A stretch of 22,459 nucleotides of DNA, taken from positions 2,572-25,030 of the forward strand of contig FR895326.1 in assembly GCA_000434995.1 (NCBI GenBank). The letters run 5' to 3'. The notes below the pieces were generated by a model. The model was not told the DNA's origin, did no database searches, and worked only from the letters and a program-made list of their open reading frames with translations. Source of the stretch: Firmicutes bacterium CAG:341. Its GTDB lineage: Bacteria; Bacillota; Clostridia; Oscillospirales; Acutalibacteraceae. Of the stretch, positions 6,565 to 14,431 are shown piece by piece. Made by a program: the position numbers and the translations under genes. Every line of letters begins with the position of its first letter. The stretch's first letter is position 1.

Positions 6565-8430
6565 ATGGAATATCTTGCAGGAAGTTATGATGTAATAGTA
6601 GTAGGCGCAGGCCACGCAGGAATTGAAGCTTGCCTTGCTTCTGCCCGCCTCGGCTGTAAAACCGCTGTGTTTACCATCAATCTTGATTGGGTTGGTAATA
6701 TGCCGTGTAATCCGTCAATCGGCGGTACATCAAAGGGGCATCTTGTGCGTGAAATTGATGCGCTCGGCGGTGAAATGGGCAAAATGGCAGACAAATATAC
6801 CTTGCAATCCCGTATGCTCAATCTCGGCAAAGGGCCGGCAGTTCATTCGCTTCGCGCTCAAATTGACAGGCGTGAATATTCACAGGGAATGAAGCATACT
6901 TTGGAGCTTGAAGATAACCTTGATATAAGGCAAGGTGAAATTGTTGACCTTTACCGTTTGCCTGACGGAAATTGGCAGGTGAAAACCAAGCTTGAAGCAC
7001 TGTTTAATGCAAAAGCGGTAATTATAGCAACGGGTACTTTTCTTGGCGGCAGAGTTTACATAGGTGATGTTTCATACGAAAGCGGACCTGACGGAATGTT
7101 TCCTGCAACCGAGCTTTCAAAGGCACTTAAAAAACTTGATATTCCGCTTCGCAGGTTTAAAACCGGCACTCCGTCACGAGTTAACAGAAAGTCGATTGAT
7201 TTTACTAATCTTGAAGAGCAGGACGGTGACGAAGAAACCGTACCTTTCAGCTTTGAAACAGAGGAAGCACCTAAAAATAAAGTGTGCTGCCACATAACAT
7301 ATTCAAATGAAAAAACAAAGCAGATAATTCTTGATAATCTTAACCGCAGCCCTATGTATTCAGGCAAAATTGAGGGCAAAGGGCCAAGGTATTGCCCGTC
7401 ATTTGAAGATAAAATAGTAAGGTTTAAAGATAAAGAAAGGCACCAGCTTTTTATTGAACCTTGCGGCCTTGAAACTGAAGAAATGTACTTACAGGGTTTA
7501 TCATCTTCCCTGCCGGAAGATGTGCAGCTTGCATTTATCCACACAATTCCGGGCCTTGAACACGCACAGGTAATGCGAACAGCTTATGCTATTGAATATG
7601 ACTGTGTTGACCCGACTGCGCTAAATGCAACTTTGGAATTCAATTCAATTGCAGGCCTTTACGGTGCTGGGCAGTTTAACGGTTCAAGCGGATATGAGGA
7701 AGCGGCGGCGCAGGGCCTTGTGGCAGGTATAAATGCGGCACTTAAAATTAAAGGCGAAGAGCCTCTTATTTTAGACCGCGGCGGTTCATATATAGGAACT
7801 CTGATTGATGACCTTGTTACAAAAGGATGTACCGACCCGTACAGAATGATGACGAGCAGGAGTGAATACCGCCTTGTACTAAGGCAGGATAATGCAGATG
7901 TGCGCCTAACCCCTATCGGCTACAAAATCGGCTTGATTTCGCAGGAAAGATATGATAAATTTATAAGTAAGGAAGAAATGGTACAAGCCGAGCGTGAAAG
8001 AATTGAGAATAAGAGTGTTCCGCTTACCGATACTCTTCAAAAAATAATGGAAGATTGCGGCACCACCCCGTTGGAGCGTGGCTGCAAAATGATTGAACTT
8101 TTAAAACGACCTCAAATTACATACAAAGCTTTAACCCCGGTTGATGATGACAGGCCTGATTTACCGCGTGCAGTATTCGAGCAGGTTGAAATTGCAGTGA
8201 AATACGAGGGCTATATTAAAAGGCAGGAACAGCAGATTAAAGAAATGCGCAGAATTGAATGTAAAAAAATCCCTGCCGATATTGATTATACCAAGCTTAA
8301 AGGGCTTAGGCTTGAGGCTGTTGAAAAATTATCAAAGATTAAACCTGAAAATCTGGGGCAGGCAAGCAGAATAAGTGGTGTTAACCCTGCCGATATTGCC
8401 GCCTTGAACATAATTTTGGAGACATTATGA
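6565..8430 (+). CDS. mnmG: tRNA uridine-5-carboxymethylaminomethyl modification enzyme MnmG (GidA)
   Basis: A 621-residue FAD enzyme, partner of MnmE in wobble-uridine modification. The FAD-binding dinucleotide motif VVGAGHAGIEA lies at about 12-22. The family signatures GNMPCNPSIGGTSKGHLVREIDALGG, ATGTFLGG and RFKTGTPSRV, and the late GLYGAGQFNGSSGYEEAAAQG, are all intact. The C-terminal helical MnmE-binding part ends GVNPADIAALNIILETL. AAGGAG precedes the ATG. The stop overlaps the rsmG start by 4 bases (ATGA). Confidence 0.97.
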   Translation: MEYLAGSYDVIVVGAGHAGIEACLASARLGCKTAVFTINLDWVGNMPCNPSIGGTSKGHLVREIDALGGEMGKMADKYTLQSRMLNLGKGPAVHSLRAQIDRREYSQGMKHTLELEDNLDIRQGEIVDLYRLPDGNWQVKTKLEALFNAKAVIIATGTFLGGRVYIGDVSYESGPDGMFPATELSKALKKLDIPLRRFKTGTPSRVNRKSIDFTNLEEQDGDEETVPFSFETEEAPKNKVCCHITYSNEKTKQIILDNLNRSPMYSGKIEGKGPRYCPSFEDKIVRFKDKERHQLFIEPCGLETEEMYLQGLSSSLPEDVQLAFIHTIPGLEHAQVMRTAYAIEYDCVDPTALNATLEFNSIAGLYGAGQFNGSSGYEEAAAQGLVAGINAALKIKGEEPLILDRGGSYIGTLIDDLVTKGCTDPYRMMTSRSEYRLVLRQDNADVRLTPIGYKIGLISQERYDKFISKEEMVQAERERIENKSVPLTDTLQKIMEDCGTTPLERGCKMIELLKRPQITYKALTPVDDDRPDLPRAVFEQVEIAVKYEGYIKRQEQQIKEMRRIECKKIPADIDYTKLKGLRLEAVEKLSKIKPENLGQASRISGVNPADIAALNIILETL

Positions 8431-9137
8431 TTGATTATAATCTTTTGACAAGTGAAGCTGAAAAAATTGGTGTGAATCTCGGCGAATACGGGGCAGACAG
8501 ATTTGATGTTTATGCCGAAAGACTTGTTCGCTGGAATGAACACACCAACCTTACAGCTATTACCGAACCTGACGATATAGTGATTAAGCATTTTATTGAC
8601 AGTTTATATCCAATGAAATATGTTGATTTCAAAGCAGGCTTAAGCCTTGCGGATGTCGGTACGGGGGCAGGATTTCCCGGTTTGCCGCTTCTTATTGCAA
8701 ACCCAAAGCTTGAAGTTAATTTTATTGACAGTTCGGGAAAAAGGATAAATTTCATTAAGGATGTACTCAGCAACATAGGAATTATTGCCCAAACCACGCA
8801 CGAAAGAGCAGAAGACGCAGGCAAGAACCCGGATTACCGTGAGCAGTATGACTATGTAACGGCAAGGGCGGTTGCACCGCTTAATGTGCTGTGCGAATAT
8901 TGCATACCTTTAGTTAAAGTCGGCGGTGTATTTGTTTCACTGAAAGGTGGAAACGGAATGGAAGAGCTTGAGGGTGCAAAAAACGCAATTGATGTGCTCG
9001 GCGGTGAAGTAATAACTGCTGAAAGCTACAAATTACCTAACGGTGACAGCAGAACTTTATTTGTGATTAAGAAAATATCGCAAACTCCGACAAAATATCC
9101 AAGAAAACCCAAAAAAATAGATACTCGCCCACTCTAA
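8427..9137 (+). CDS. rsmG: 16S rRNA (guanine527-N7)-methyltransferase RsmG
   Basis: A 236-residue SAM-dependent methyltransferase that modifies G527 in the 530 loop of 16S rRNA; its loss is classically tied to low-level streptomycin resistance. RWNEHTNLTAI near residue 35 and the SAM-binding DVGTGAGFPGLP at about 75-87 are family signatures, and TARAVAPLNVL follows at about 147. The C-terminus KYPRKPKKIDTRPL resembles the usual YPRK tail. The ATGA overlap with mnmG indicates coupled translation. A hairpin terminator follows 24 nt after the stop. Confidence 0.96.
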   Translation: MIDYNLLTSEAEKIGVNLGEYGADRFDVYAERLVRWNEHTNLTAITEPDDIVIKHFIDSLYPMKYVDFKAGLSLADVGTGAGFPGLPLLIANPKLEVNFIDSSGKRINFIKDVLSNIGIIAQTTHERAEDAGKNPDYREQYDYVTARAVAPLNVLCEYCIPLVKVGGVFVSLKGGNGMEELEGAKNAIDVLGGEVITAESYKLPNGDSRTLFVIKKISQTPTKYPRKPKKIDTRPL

Positions 9138-9161
9138 AAAGATAATAATATGTCGAAATAT

Positions 9162-9195
9162 AAGGATTTCTCACGATGAGAAATCCTTTATTTTT
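9162..9195 (+). terminator. Rho-independent terminator after rsmG
   Basis: A perfect 12-bp stem, 9162-9173 with 9177-9188, closes on the loop CGA and is followed by TATTTTT (9189-9195). It ends the mnmE-mnmG-rsmG unit. The stem includes an in-frame ATG at 9176 that could be mistaken for the noc start. Confidence 0.85.
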
Positions 9196-9235
9196 GCTAA
9201 ACTATGTGGTATATTTATATCAAGGAGTGAGGGAC

Positions 9236-10033
9236 TTGGAAGAAATAATTCAAATACCTACCGAAAAACTGTTGCCAAACCCCTATCAACCGAGAAAGCA
9301 ATTTAAAAGTGAAGATATGCTGTCACTTGCAGATTCAATTAAAGAAAACGGAATACTTCAACCGCTTTTATGCAGGCAGATAAATCACAGTGATTATTAT
9401 GAGCTGATTGCCGGTGAACGCAGATTAAGAGGCGCGATACTTGCTAATTTGCAAACAGTACCATGTATAATAGTTGATTGCGAGTATGAGGACAGCGCAG
9501 TTTTTTCGATACTTGAAAATATACAGCGTGCCGACCTAAACTTTTTTGAAGAGGCACAGGCAATATCACATTTAATGAATACTTTTGGTATGACGCAACA
9601 GCAAATCAGTAAAAAGCTTGGTAAAAGCCAAAGTGCTCTTTCAAATAAGCTGAGATTGCTGCGGTTACCCGCCGATGTAAGATATTTTATTGATAAAGAG
9701 GGCTTGACCGAGCGTCACGCAAGGGCTTTGCTCAAAATTGACAATGAAAAAGATATGTGGACAACCCTGCGTGTCATTACCGAACGCCACTTAAATGTGG
9801 AGCAAACAGAAGCTTATATTGATTCTCTGACCAATAAAGAAATTAAACATAAGAAAAATGTAATAAAAGTATTTAAAGACATAAGGATTTTCGTAAATAC
9901 GGTTAATAAGGCTATTGCCACTATGAAAGAAAGCGGTATAAATGCCGAATCGGATAAAACGGAAACTGACGAATATATTGAATTTAGGGTTAGAATACCT
10001 AAAGACGCTAAAATGCAGGACAAGACTGCATAA
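9236..10033 (+). CDS. noc: Nucleoid occlusion protein Noc (ParB family)
   Basis: A 265-residue ParB-like DNA-binding protein. Noc binds sites scattered over the chromosome and keeps the division septum off the nucleoid. The ParB/Srx-like CTPase domain has GERRLRG at 60-66 (GERRWRA in ParB) and ENIQRADLN. The helix-turn-helix region contains GKSQSALSNKLRLLRLP, and the C-terminus KDIRIFVNTVNKAI to DEYIEFRVRIPK matches the Noc tail. Position relative to rsmG and parA agrees with Bacillus noc. Start TTG 9236 is chosen because AAGGAG (9222-9227) lies 8 nt upstream; ATG 9176 would add 20 mostly hydrophobic residues but lies in the rsmG terminator. With the TTG start the protein lacks the N-terminal membrane helix described for Bacillus Noc. 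Confidence 0.88.
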   Translation: MEEIIQIPTEKLLPNPYQPRKQFKSEDMLSLADSIKENGILQPLLCRQINHSDYYELIAGERRLRGAILANLQTVPCIIVDCEYEDSAVFSILENIQRADLNFFEEAQAISHLMNTFGMTQQQISKKLGKSQSALSNKLRLLRLPADVRYFIDKEGLTERHARALLKIDNEKDMWTTLRVITERHLNVEQTEAYIDSLTNKEIKHKKNVIKVFKDIRIFVNTVNKAIATMKESGINAESDKTETDEYIEFRVRIPKDAKMQDKTA

Positions 10034-10043
10034 TTAACTTCGC

Positions 10044-10068
10044 TTAAAACGGATAACATCCGTTTTAA
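10044..10068. terminator. Hairpin after noc, probable terminator
   Basis: TTAAAACGGA (10044-10053) pairs perfectly with TCCGTTTTAA (10059-10068) around the loop TAACA. The stem itself supplies a T-run inside the right arm, but a clean T tail is missing, so it may be a weak or attenuating terminator that acts with the next hairpin. Confidence 0.55.
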
Positions 10069-10094
10069 CATATTCTCCTCTTTTCATCACGCGG

Positions 10095-10130
10095 AAGAAA
10101 CGGGCTTAATTGTCCGTTTCTTTTGCTTTT
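10095..10130 (+). terminator. Second terminator hairpin after noc
   Basis: AGAAACGGGC (10096-10105) pairs with GTCCGTTTCT (10112-10121), with one G-T wobble and an outer A-T pair, around the loop TTAATT. T-rich TTTGCTTTT follows. It isolates noc from the parA operon. Confidence 0.7.
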
Positions 10131-10146
10131 ATATGATATTGACTTG

Positions 10147-10162
10147 TGTTTCATGTGAAACA
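10147..10162. promoter_or_regulatory. parS site 1 (one central mismatch)
   Basis: TGTTTCATGTGAAACA matches the 16-bp parS consensus TGTTTCACGTGAAACA except for T in place of C at the centre. ParB loads here for chromosome segregation. It lies between noc and parA, about 130 bp before the parA start. Confidence 0.85.
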
Positions 10163-10170
10163 TCTATATA

Positions 10171-10198
10171 TTGTGTAAAGATATATCGTTATACACAA
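10171..10198. promoter_or_regulatory. Inverted repeat with an embedded DnaA-box match between the two parS sites
   Basis: TTGTGTA (10171-10177) and TACACAA (10192-10198) form a perfect 7-bp inverted repeat with 14 bp between. TTATACACA at 10189-10197 fits the DnaA box consensus TTATNCACA exactly. It could be a DnaA or regulator site; a single match in AT-rich DNA is weak evidence. Confidence 0.4.
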
Positions 10199-10218
10199 AT
10201 TTCAAAAAATAATTCTAT

Positions 10219-10234
10219 TGTTTCACGTGAAACC
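10219..10234. promoter_or_regulatory. parS site 2
   Basis: TGTTTCACGTGAAACC matches the parS consensus at 15 of 16 positions, differing only in the last base. It ends 2 bp upstream of the -35 box of the parA promoter, so bound ParB could affect transcription of its own operon. Confidence 0.92.
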
Positions 10235-10236
10235 AC

Positions 10237-10265
10237 TTGCCTACTCCCCTATCTTGTAGTATAAT
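10237..10265 (+). promoter_or_regulatory. Sigma-A promoter of the parA-parB operon
   Basis: TTGCCT (10237-10242), a 17-bp spacer and a perfect TATAAT (10260-10265). Transcription would begin near 10272, directly ahead of the GGAGGTG ribosome site (10274-10280). Confidence 0.75.
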
Positions 10266-10285
10266 CTTCGTACGGAGGTGAATGT

Positions 10286-11047
10286 ATGGGCAAAACCGTA
10301 TCTATATTCAACCAAAAAGGCGGAGTCGGCAAAACTACTACTTGTGTAAATTTTGCTGCCGCACTTGGACTTAAAGGCAAAAAGACGCTTCTTGTTGATT
10401 TAGACCCACAGGGCAATACTACAAGCGGTGTCGGAATAGATAAAACAGAAATTGAACAATCAACTTATGATATTTTAATCAATGATGTATCGGCTAAAGA
10501 TATTTTGATTAAAACAGATTTTAAAAATTTATCAGTTTTACCTGCAAATATGAACCTTGCAGGCGCAGAACTTGAACTTGCAGAGGAAGAAAACAGATTT
10601 AAAGCACTTAAAAAGGCACTTGCCCCTCTTGTAATGGAATATGACTATATTATTATAGACTGTCCGCCAAGTTTGGGCTTGCTTTCACTTAATGCACTTA
10701 CTGCTTCTGATACTCTTATAGTTCCTTTGCAGTGCGAATATTACGCATTGGAGGGTTTGAGCCAGCTTTTAGGCACTGTCAGAACAGTAAAGCAACATTA
10801 TAACGAACACTTGGAACTTGAAGGCGTGCTTTTCACAATGTATGATACTCGCCTTAAACTTAATTCGCAGGTAATAGAAGAAGTAAATCAGTACTTCCCT
10901 AACAAAGCTTATAAAACTACTATTCCGCGCAGTGTTAAGCTTGCAGAAGCTCCAAGCTTCGGTAAACCGATATTTTATTATGAAAAGTATTCAAAACCTG
11001 CTTTTGCTTACAAAAAGTTTGCAGATGAATTTTTGAAAAAACAATAA
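10286..11047 (+). CDS. parA: Chromosome partitioning ATPase ParA (Soj)
   Basis: A 253-residue deviant Walker-type ATPase that moves ParB-parS complexes over the nucleoid. The P-loop KGGVGKTT lies at 11-18 with the signature Lys11. VDLDPQGNTTSG near 40-50 and IIIDCPPSLGLLSLNA near 118 complete the ATP site, and the C-terminal IPRSVKLAEAPSFGKPI is typical of Soj. GGAGGTG sits 7 nt before the ATG. The length is normal. It is the first gene of an operon that also carries two membrane proteins, parB, serS and a YdcF-like gene. Confidence 0.97.
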   Translation: MGKTVSIFNQKGGVGKTTTCVNFAAALGLKGKKTLLVDLDPQGNTTSGVGIDKTEIEQSTYDILINDVSAKDILIKTDFKNLSVLPANMNLAGAELELAEEENRFKALKKALAPLVMEYDYIIIDCPPSLGLLSLNALTASDTLIVPLQCEYYALEGLSQLLGTVRTVKQHYNEHLELEGVLFTMYDTRLKLNSQVIEEVNQYFPNKAYKTTIPRSVKLAEAPSFGKPIFYYEKYSKPAFAYKKFADEFLKKQ

Positions 11048-11051
11048 TATT

Positions 11052-11456
11052 ATGAAAAAACATATAAATAAGCATAATGGATTGAGTTTTGTATTTAGTG
11101 CTATACCTATTATAATACATATAGTTCTTTACATAGTTTATAGGGTTAATGCAGATGATGATTTAGCTGATTTGATTTCGATTATGGGTGAATTTGTAAT
11201 TATATTACCGATTGTGCTTTTATCATCCGGTGCGATATACTTTTTCTTTTTTGAGAAACGGTATATTCTTGCAGTTATTTCAAATACAGTCGGGCGAATA
11301 GCGGAACTTTGGTTTTATAAATCAATTATAGATTTCCCGTCAAAGTTTGGTATATCTGCCATTTGCCTTGAAATTGCTGAAATTGTGCTGTTTTTGGCAA
11401 TATGTTTATGTGTAAAGCATATAAATACGACTGTAAACAATAATAATGTGAAATAA
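11052..11456 (+). CDS. Hypothetical membrane protein between parA and parB (four predicted spans)
   Basis: I do not recognise this 134-residue protein. Four hydrophobic spans are visible near residues 11-30, 46-67, 71-89 and 101-121, with a short acidic loop (NADDDLADL) after the first and a polar Asn-rich tail. It starts 4 nt after the parA stop, so it is co-transcribed, but no clear Shine-Dalgarno sequence precedes the ATG and translation may depend on coupling. Its codons look more AT-rich than those of parA and parB, consistent with recent gain or fast evolution. The next gene encodes another membrane protein, and the two may act together. No function is assigned. Confidence 0.75.
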   Translation: MKKHINKHNGLSFVFSAIPIIIHIVLYIVYRVNADDDLADLISIMGEFVIILPIVLLSSGAIYFFFFEKRYILAVISNTVGRIAELWFYKSIIDFPSKFGISAICLEIAEIVLFLAICLCVKHINTTVNNNNVK

Positions 11457-11477
11457 TATAGCAAATAGGGTGTTGTA

Positions 11478-12296
11478 ATGGATAATGAATATGATGATTA
11501 TTATTTTTTCAGCAAATCACCAATAGTTTTACTCGTGGCTTCGTTAGTTTTTCAAATATTATTGGTTTTGGGTTTAGTTCTCAGCAGATGTTTTGCATTC
11601 GGTGATTTTGATATATCGCAAATGTTTAAAATTTACGATGAACTTAATTCTGTGGTTTGGGTGTTTATATTTATGACGGTTTACGAGTTTTTCTTATTAA
11701 AAAAATATGTAAATCGCGTTAAAACAGGTACATTCAGGCTTATAAATACAAGAATGTATGTGATTTTCATAGCGGTTCATCAAATTGTAATTGGCATATC
11801 AATGATAGAAGGTATGGGCAGTATAGGCGAAGGATTGTTTGAAATGTTGCCGTCACTTATTACTTATTGTATAACAGGTCCGGTGCTTCTCGCAATTCTT
11901 CTTGTAATAGGCTATCTAATAAAAAAACAGCCCAACTACCGTAAAAATGAAACCGTAAATTTGCACCGTGCAAGCAGAAAACTTGCTTCAATATTAGTTG
12001 TATTTGTATTTGCGGTTATGGGTATTTGTATTTTATTGAGTGATTACATAAGCGAAGCATTTGATTTTTATTTTTTATACAGCACGAAAAATGAAATTGA
12101 AGTATATCAAATCGAAAAAACTGTTTGGTATCTTATAAATTTTGTTTTTTTATTGAAATATTTATGTATGGGGCATGGTGTTGCACTTGCAATGAAATAT
12201 GCAAAAAACAATGAGCCTACATTTTTAGCGCAAATAGGCAACGATACCCCGATTTATAAAAATAACAAACCTAAAGAGGAGGAATATAATGGCTAA
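11478..12296 (+). CDS. Hypothetical membrane protein upstream of parB (six predicted spans)
   Basis: I do not recognise this 272-residue protein. Hydrophobic spans lie near residues 14-37, 55-72, 90-112, 124-150, 166-188 and 208-228, after a short acidic N-terminus (MDNEYDDYYFF). The soluble tail ends PKEEEYNG. The ribosome site (GGGTG near 11468) is weak. Its last 8 bases overlap parB, and the parB ribosome site AGAGGAGG lies inside its coding region, so the genes are tightly linked. Like the preceding gene it is AT-rich. A role in segregation or division is only a guess from position. Confidence 0.78.
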   Translation: MDNEYDDYYFFSKSPIVLLVASLVFQILLVLGLVLSRCFAFGDFDISQMFKIYDELNSVVWVFIFMTVYEFFLLKKYVNRVKTGTFRLINTRMYVIFIAVHQIVIGISMIEGMGSIGEGLFEMLPSLITYCITGPVLLAILLVIGYLIKKQPNYRKNETVNLHRASRKLASILVVFVFAVMGICILLSDYISEAFDFYFLYSTKNEIEVYQIEKTVWYLINFVFLLKYLCMGHGVALAMKYAKNNEPTFLAQIGNDTPIYKNNKPKEEEYNG

Positions 12297-13140
12297 AAAG
12301 CAATCCGGTTTGGGCAAAGGGCTTGGAGCTCTTATGCTTGAAAATTCGGTGGATGAAATGGTGGCAACAAATACTTTGCCGCTTAACGAAATTATGCCGA
12401 ATAAGGAACAGCCGAGGAAGACTTTTGATGAAGGCGCACTTCAGGAGCTTGCTGACAGCATTGTTCAACACGGTGTGCTTCAACCGCTTCTTGTCAGGCC
12501 GCTTGCATCGGGCGGATACCAGCTTGTAGCAGGTGAAAGGCGTTGGCGAGCATCGCGCATGGCAGGGCTTAAGGAAGTACCTGTTGTTGTAAAAGAACTT
12601 TCCGATGTGGAAACAATGGAAATTGCAATTATTGAAAACTTGCAAAGGGAAGACCTTAACCCGATTGAAGAAGCAGAGGGGTTGCAGGCACTTATTGACC
12701 GTTGCGGTTTCACGCAGGAGGAAGTTGCCACATCGGTGGGCAAATCCCGCCCGGCAATTGCAAATGCATTGCGACTTCTTAAATTACCGCCTGAAGTGCG
12801 TGAAATGACTAAAGCTGGTGAAATTTCCGCAGGTCATGCAAGGGCGCTTTTGGCATTTGACAGCGAAGCAGCAATATATGAGGTTGCACAAAATATAGTT
12901 AAAAATAATTTAACTGTTCGTGATGTTGAGCGTTTAGCTAAAACAAGCGATAAGGCTTCTGCGTCGGCTCAAAGAAAGAATAAAAGGCGCGACAGCTTTT
13001 ATGATGAAGTTGAGCTTACACTTACAGAAGTGCTTGGCAGAAAAGTAAAGGTATATAACGGCAGGGGAAAGGGAACGCTTGAAATAGAGTTTTACTCTGC
13101 CGATGATTTGAAAGAAATTGCAAATAAATTAGGAGAATAA
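12289..13140 (+). CDS. parB: Chromosome partitioning protein ParB (Spo0J)
   Basis: A 283-residue CTP-dependent DNA clamp that loads at parS and stimulates ParA. The N-terminal KKQSGLGKGLGALM is the ParA-activating segment. The CTPase domain carries GERRWRAS at 82-89 and ENLQREDLNP. The parS-reading helix-turn-helix region includes GKSRPAIANALRLLKLP and ISAGHARALL; Arg154 and Gly182 are ParB-type specificity residues. A basic linker leads to the C-terminal dimerisation domain. It overlaps the upstream membrane gene by 8 bases, and serS starts 4 nt after its stop. Two parS sites lie in the same operon's promoter region. Confidence 0.97.
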   Translation: MAKKQSGLGKGLGALMLENSVDEMVATNTLPLNEIMPNKEQPRKTFDEGALQELADSIVQHGVLQPLLVRPLASGGYQLVAGERRWRASRMAGLKEVPVVVKELSDVETMEIAIIENLQREDLNPIEEAEGLQALIDRCGFTQEEVATSVGKSRPAIANALRLLKLPPEVREMTKAGEISAGHARALLAFDSEAAIYEVAQNIVKNNLTVRDVERLAKTSDKASASAQRKNKRRDSFYDEVELTLTEVLGRKVKVYNGRGKGTLEIEFYSADDLKEIANKLGE

Positions 13141-13144
13141 AAAA

Positions 13145-14431
13145 ATGATTGACATTAAATTTTTAAGAGAAAATCCTGACATAGTAAAGGAAAATATTAA
13201 AAAGAAGTTTCAGGATAAGAAATTACCGCTTGTTGATGAAGTAATTGAACTTGATGAAAAGCGCAGAGAATCAATGGCAAAGGCCGATGAACTTCGTGCT
13301 AACAGAAACAAGCTTTCAAAGGAAATCGGCGCACTTATGGCACAGGGCAAAAAAGACGAAGCAATGGCTATCCGTGAAAAAGTTACTGCCCAGGCTAAAG
13401 AACTTGAAGAACTCGGCGCAAAAGAAAAGGAACTTAATGAAAAGGTTACATCTATTATGATGTCAATTCCTAATATTATTGAAGACAGCGTACCAATCGG
13501 TAAAGATGACAGCGAAAATGTTGAAGTTGAACGCTTTGGTGAGCCGGTTGTACCTGATTATGAAATTCCTTATCATACAGATATTATGGAAAGCTTTGAC
13601 GGAATAGACCTTGAAGCTGCCGGCAGAGTTGCAGGCAACGGTTTCTATTATCTTATGGGGGATATTGCCCGCCTTCATTCAGCAGTAATCAGCTATGCAA
13701 GAGATTTTATGATTGACAGGGGATTCACATATGTAGTGCCTCCGTTTATGATTCGCTCAAATGTTGTAACAGGTGTTATGAGTTTTGAAGAAATGGACGC
13801 TATGATGTATAAAATCGAAGGTGAGGACCTTTATCTTATCGGAACAAGCGAACATTCAATGATAGGTAAATTTATTGATACTATCACACCTGAAGAAAAG
13901 CTTCCTCTTACACTTACTTCTTATTCACCTTGCTTCCGTAAAGAAAAGGGAGCGCACGGAATAGAAGAACGCGGTGTATACAGAATTCATCAGTTTGAAA
14001 AGCAGGAAATGGTAGTAGTTTGCAAGCCTGATGAATCAAAAATGTGGTTTGATAAACTTTGGCAAAATACAGTTGACCTTTTCAGAAGCTTGGATATTCC
14101 TGTTCGTACACTTGAATGTTGCTCGGGCGACCTTGCAGACCTTAAGGTAAAGAGTGTTGATGTTGAAGCTTGGTCACCAAGGCAGAAGAAGTATTTTGAA
14201 GTAGGTTCTTGCTCAAATCTTACTGACGCACAGGCACGCAGACTTAAAATCAGAATTAAGGGTGAAAACGGAAACTACCTTGCACATACACTTAATAATA
14301 CAGTAGTTGCTCCGCCGAGAATGCTTATCGCTTTCCTTGAAAATAATCTTCAGGCAGACGGAAGCGTTCTTATTCCTGAAGCACTTCGTATGTATATGGG
14401 TGGCAAGGATAGAATAATTCCAAAGAAATAA
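13145..14431 (+). CDS. serS: Serine--tRNA ligase
   Basis: A 428-residue class II aminoacyl-tRNA synthetase that charges tRNA-Ser. The N-terminal coiled-coil arm (about 1-110) grips the tRNA. TSEHSMIG and the motif 2 region SPCFRKEKGAHGIEERGVYRIHQFEK lie in the catalytic domain, followed by EVGSCSNLTDAQARR. Motif 3 reads LNNTVVAPPRMLIAFLEN (from residue 383) where most bacterial enzymes have LNGSGLAVGRTLVAILEN; the class II arginine is kept as Arg392 but the glycines are replaced. The ribosome site AGGAGA lies at the end of parB. serS next to parB is common in Firmicutes. Confidence 0.95.
   Translation: MIDIKFLRENPDIVKENIKKKFQDKKLPLVDEVIELDEKRRESMAKADELRANRNKLSKEIGALMAQGKKDEAMAIREKVTAQAKELEELGAKEKELNEKVTSIMMSIPNIIEDSVPIGKDDSENVEVERFGEPVVPDYEIPYHTDIMESFDGIDLEAAGRVAGNGFYYLMGDIARLHSAVISYARDFMIDRGFTYVVPPFMIRSNVVTGVMSFEEMDAMMYKIEGEDLYLIGTSEHSMIGKFIDTITPEEKLPLTLTSYSPCFRKEKGAHGIEERGVYRIHQFEKQEMVVVCKPDESKMWFDKLWQNTVDLFRSLDIPVRTLECCSGDLADLKVKSVDVEAWSPRQKKYFEVGSCSNLTDAQARRLKIRIKGENGNYLAHTLNNTVVAPPRMLIAFLENNLQADGSVLIPEALRMYMGGKDRIIPKK

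Noticed and set aside
7056..7544. 162-codon open frame antisense to mnmG
   Set aside because: It lies opposite the highly conserved mnmG coding sequence, with no ribosome site and no recognisable protein features.
8672..8685. Half match to the Noc binding site (ATTTCCCGG)
   Set aside because: Only the left part fits and the bases encode the conserved Phe-Pro-Gly of the RsmG motif.
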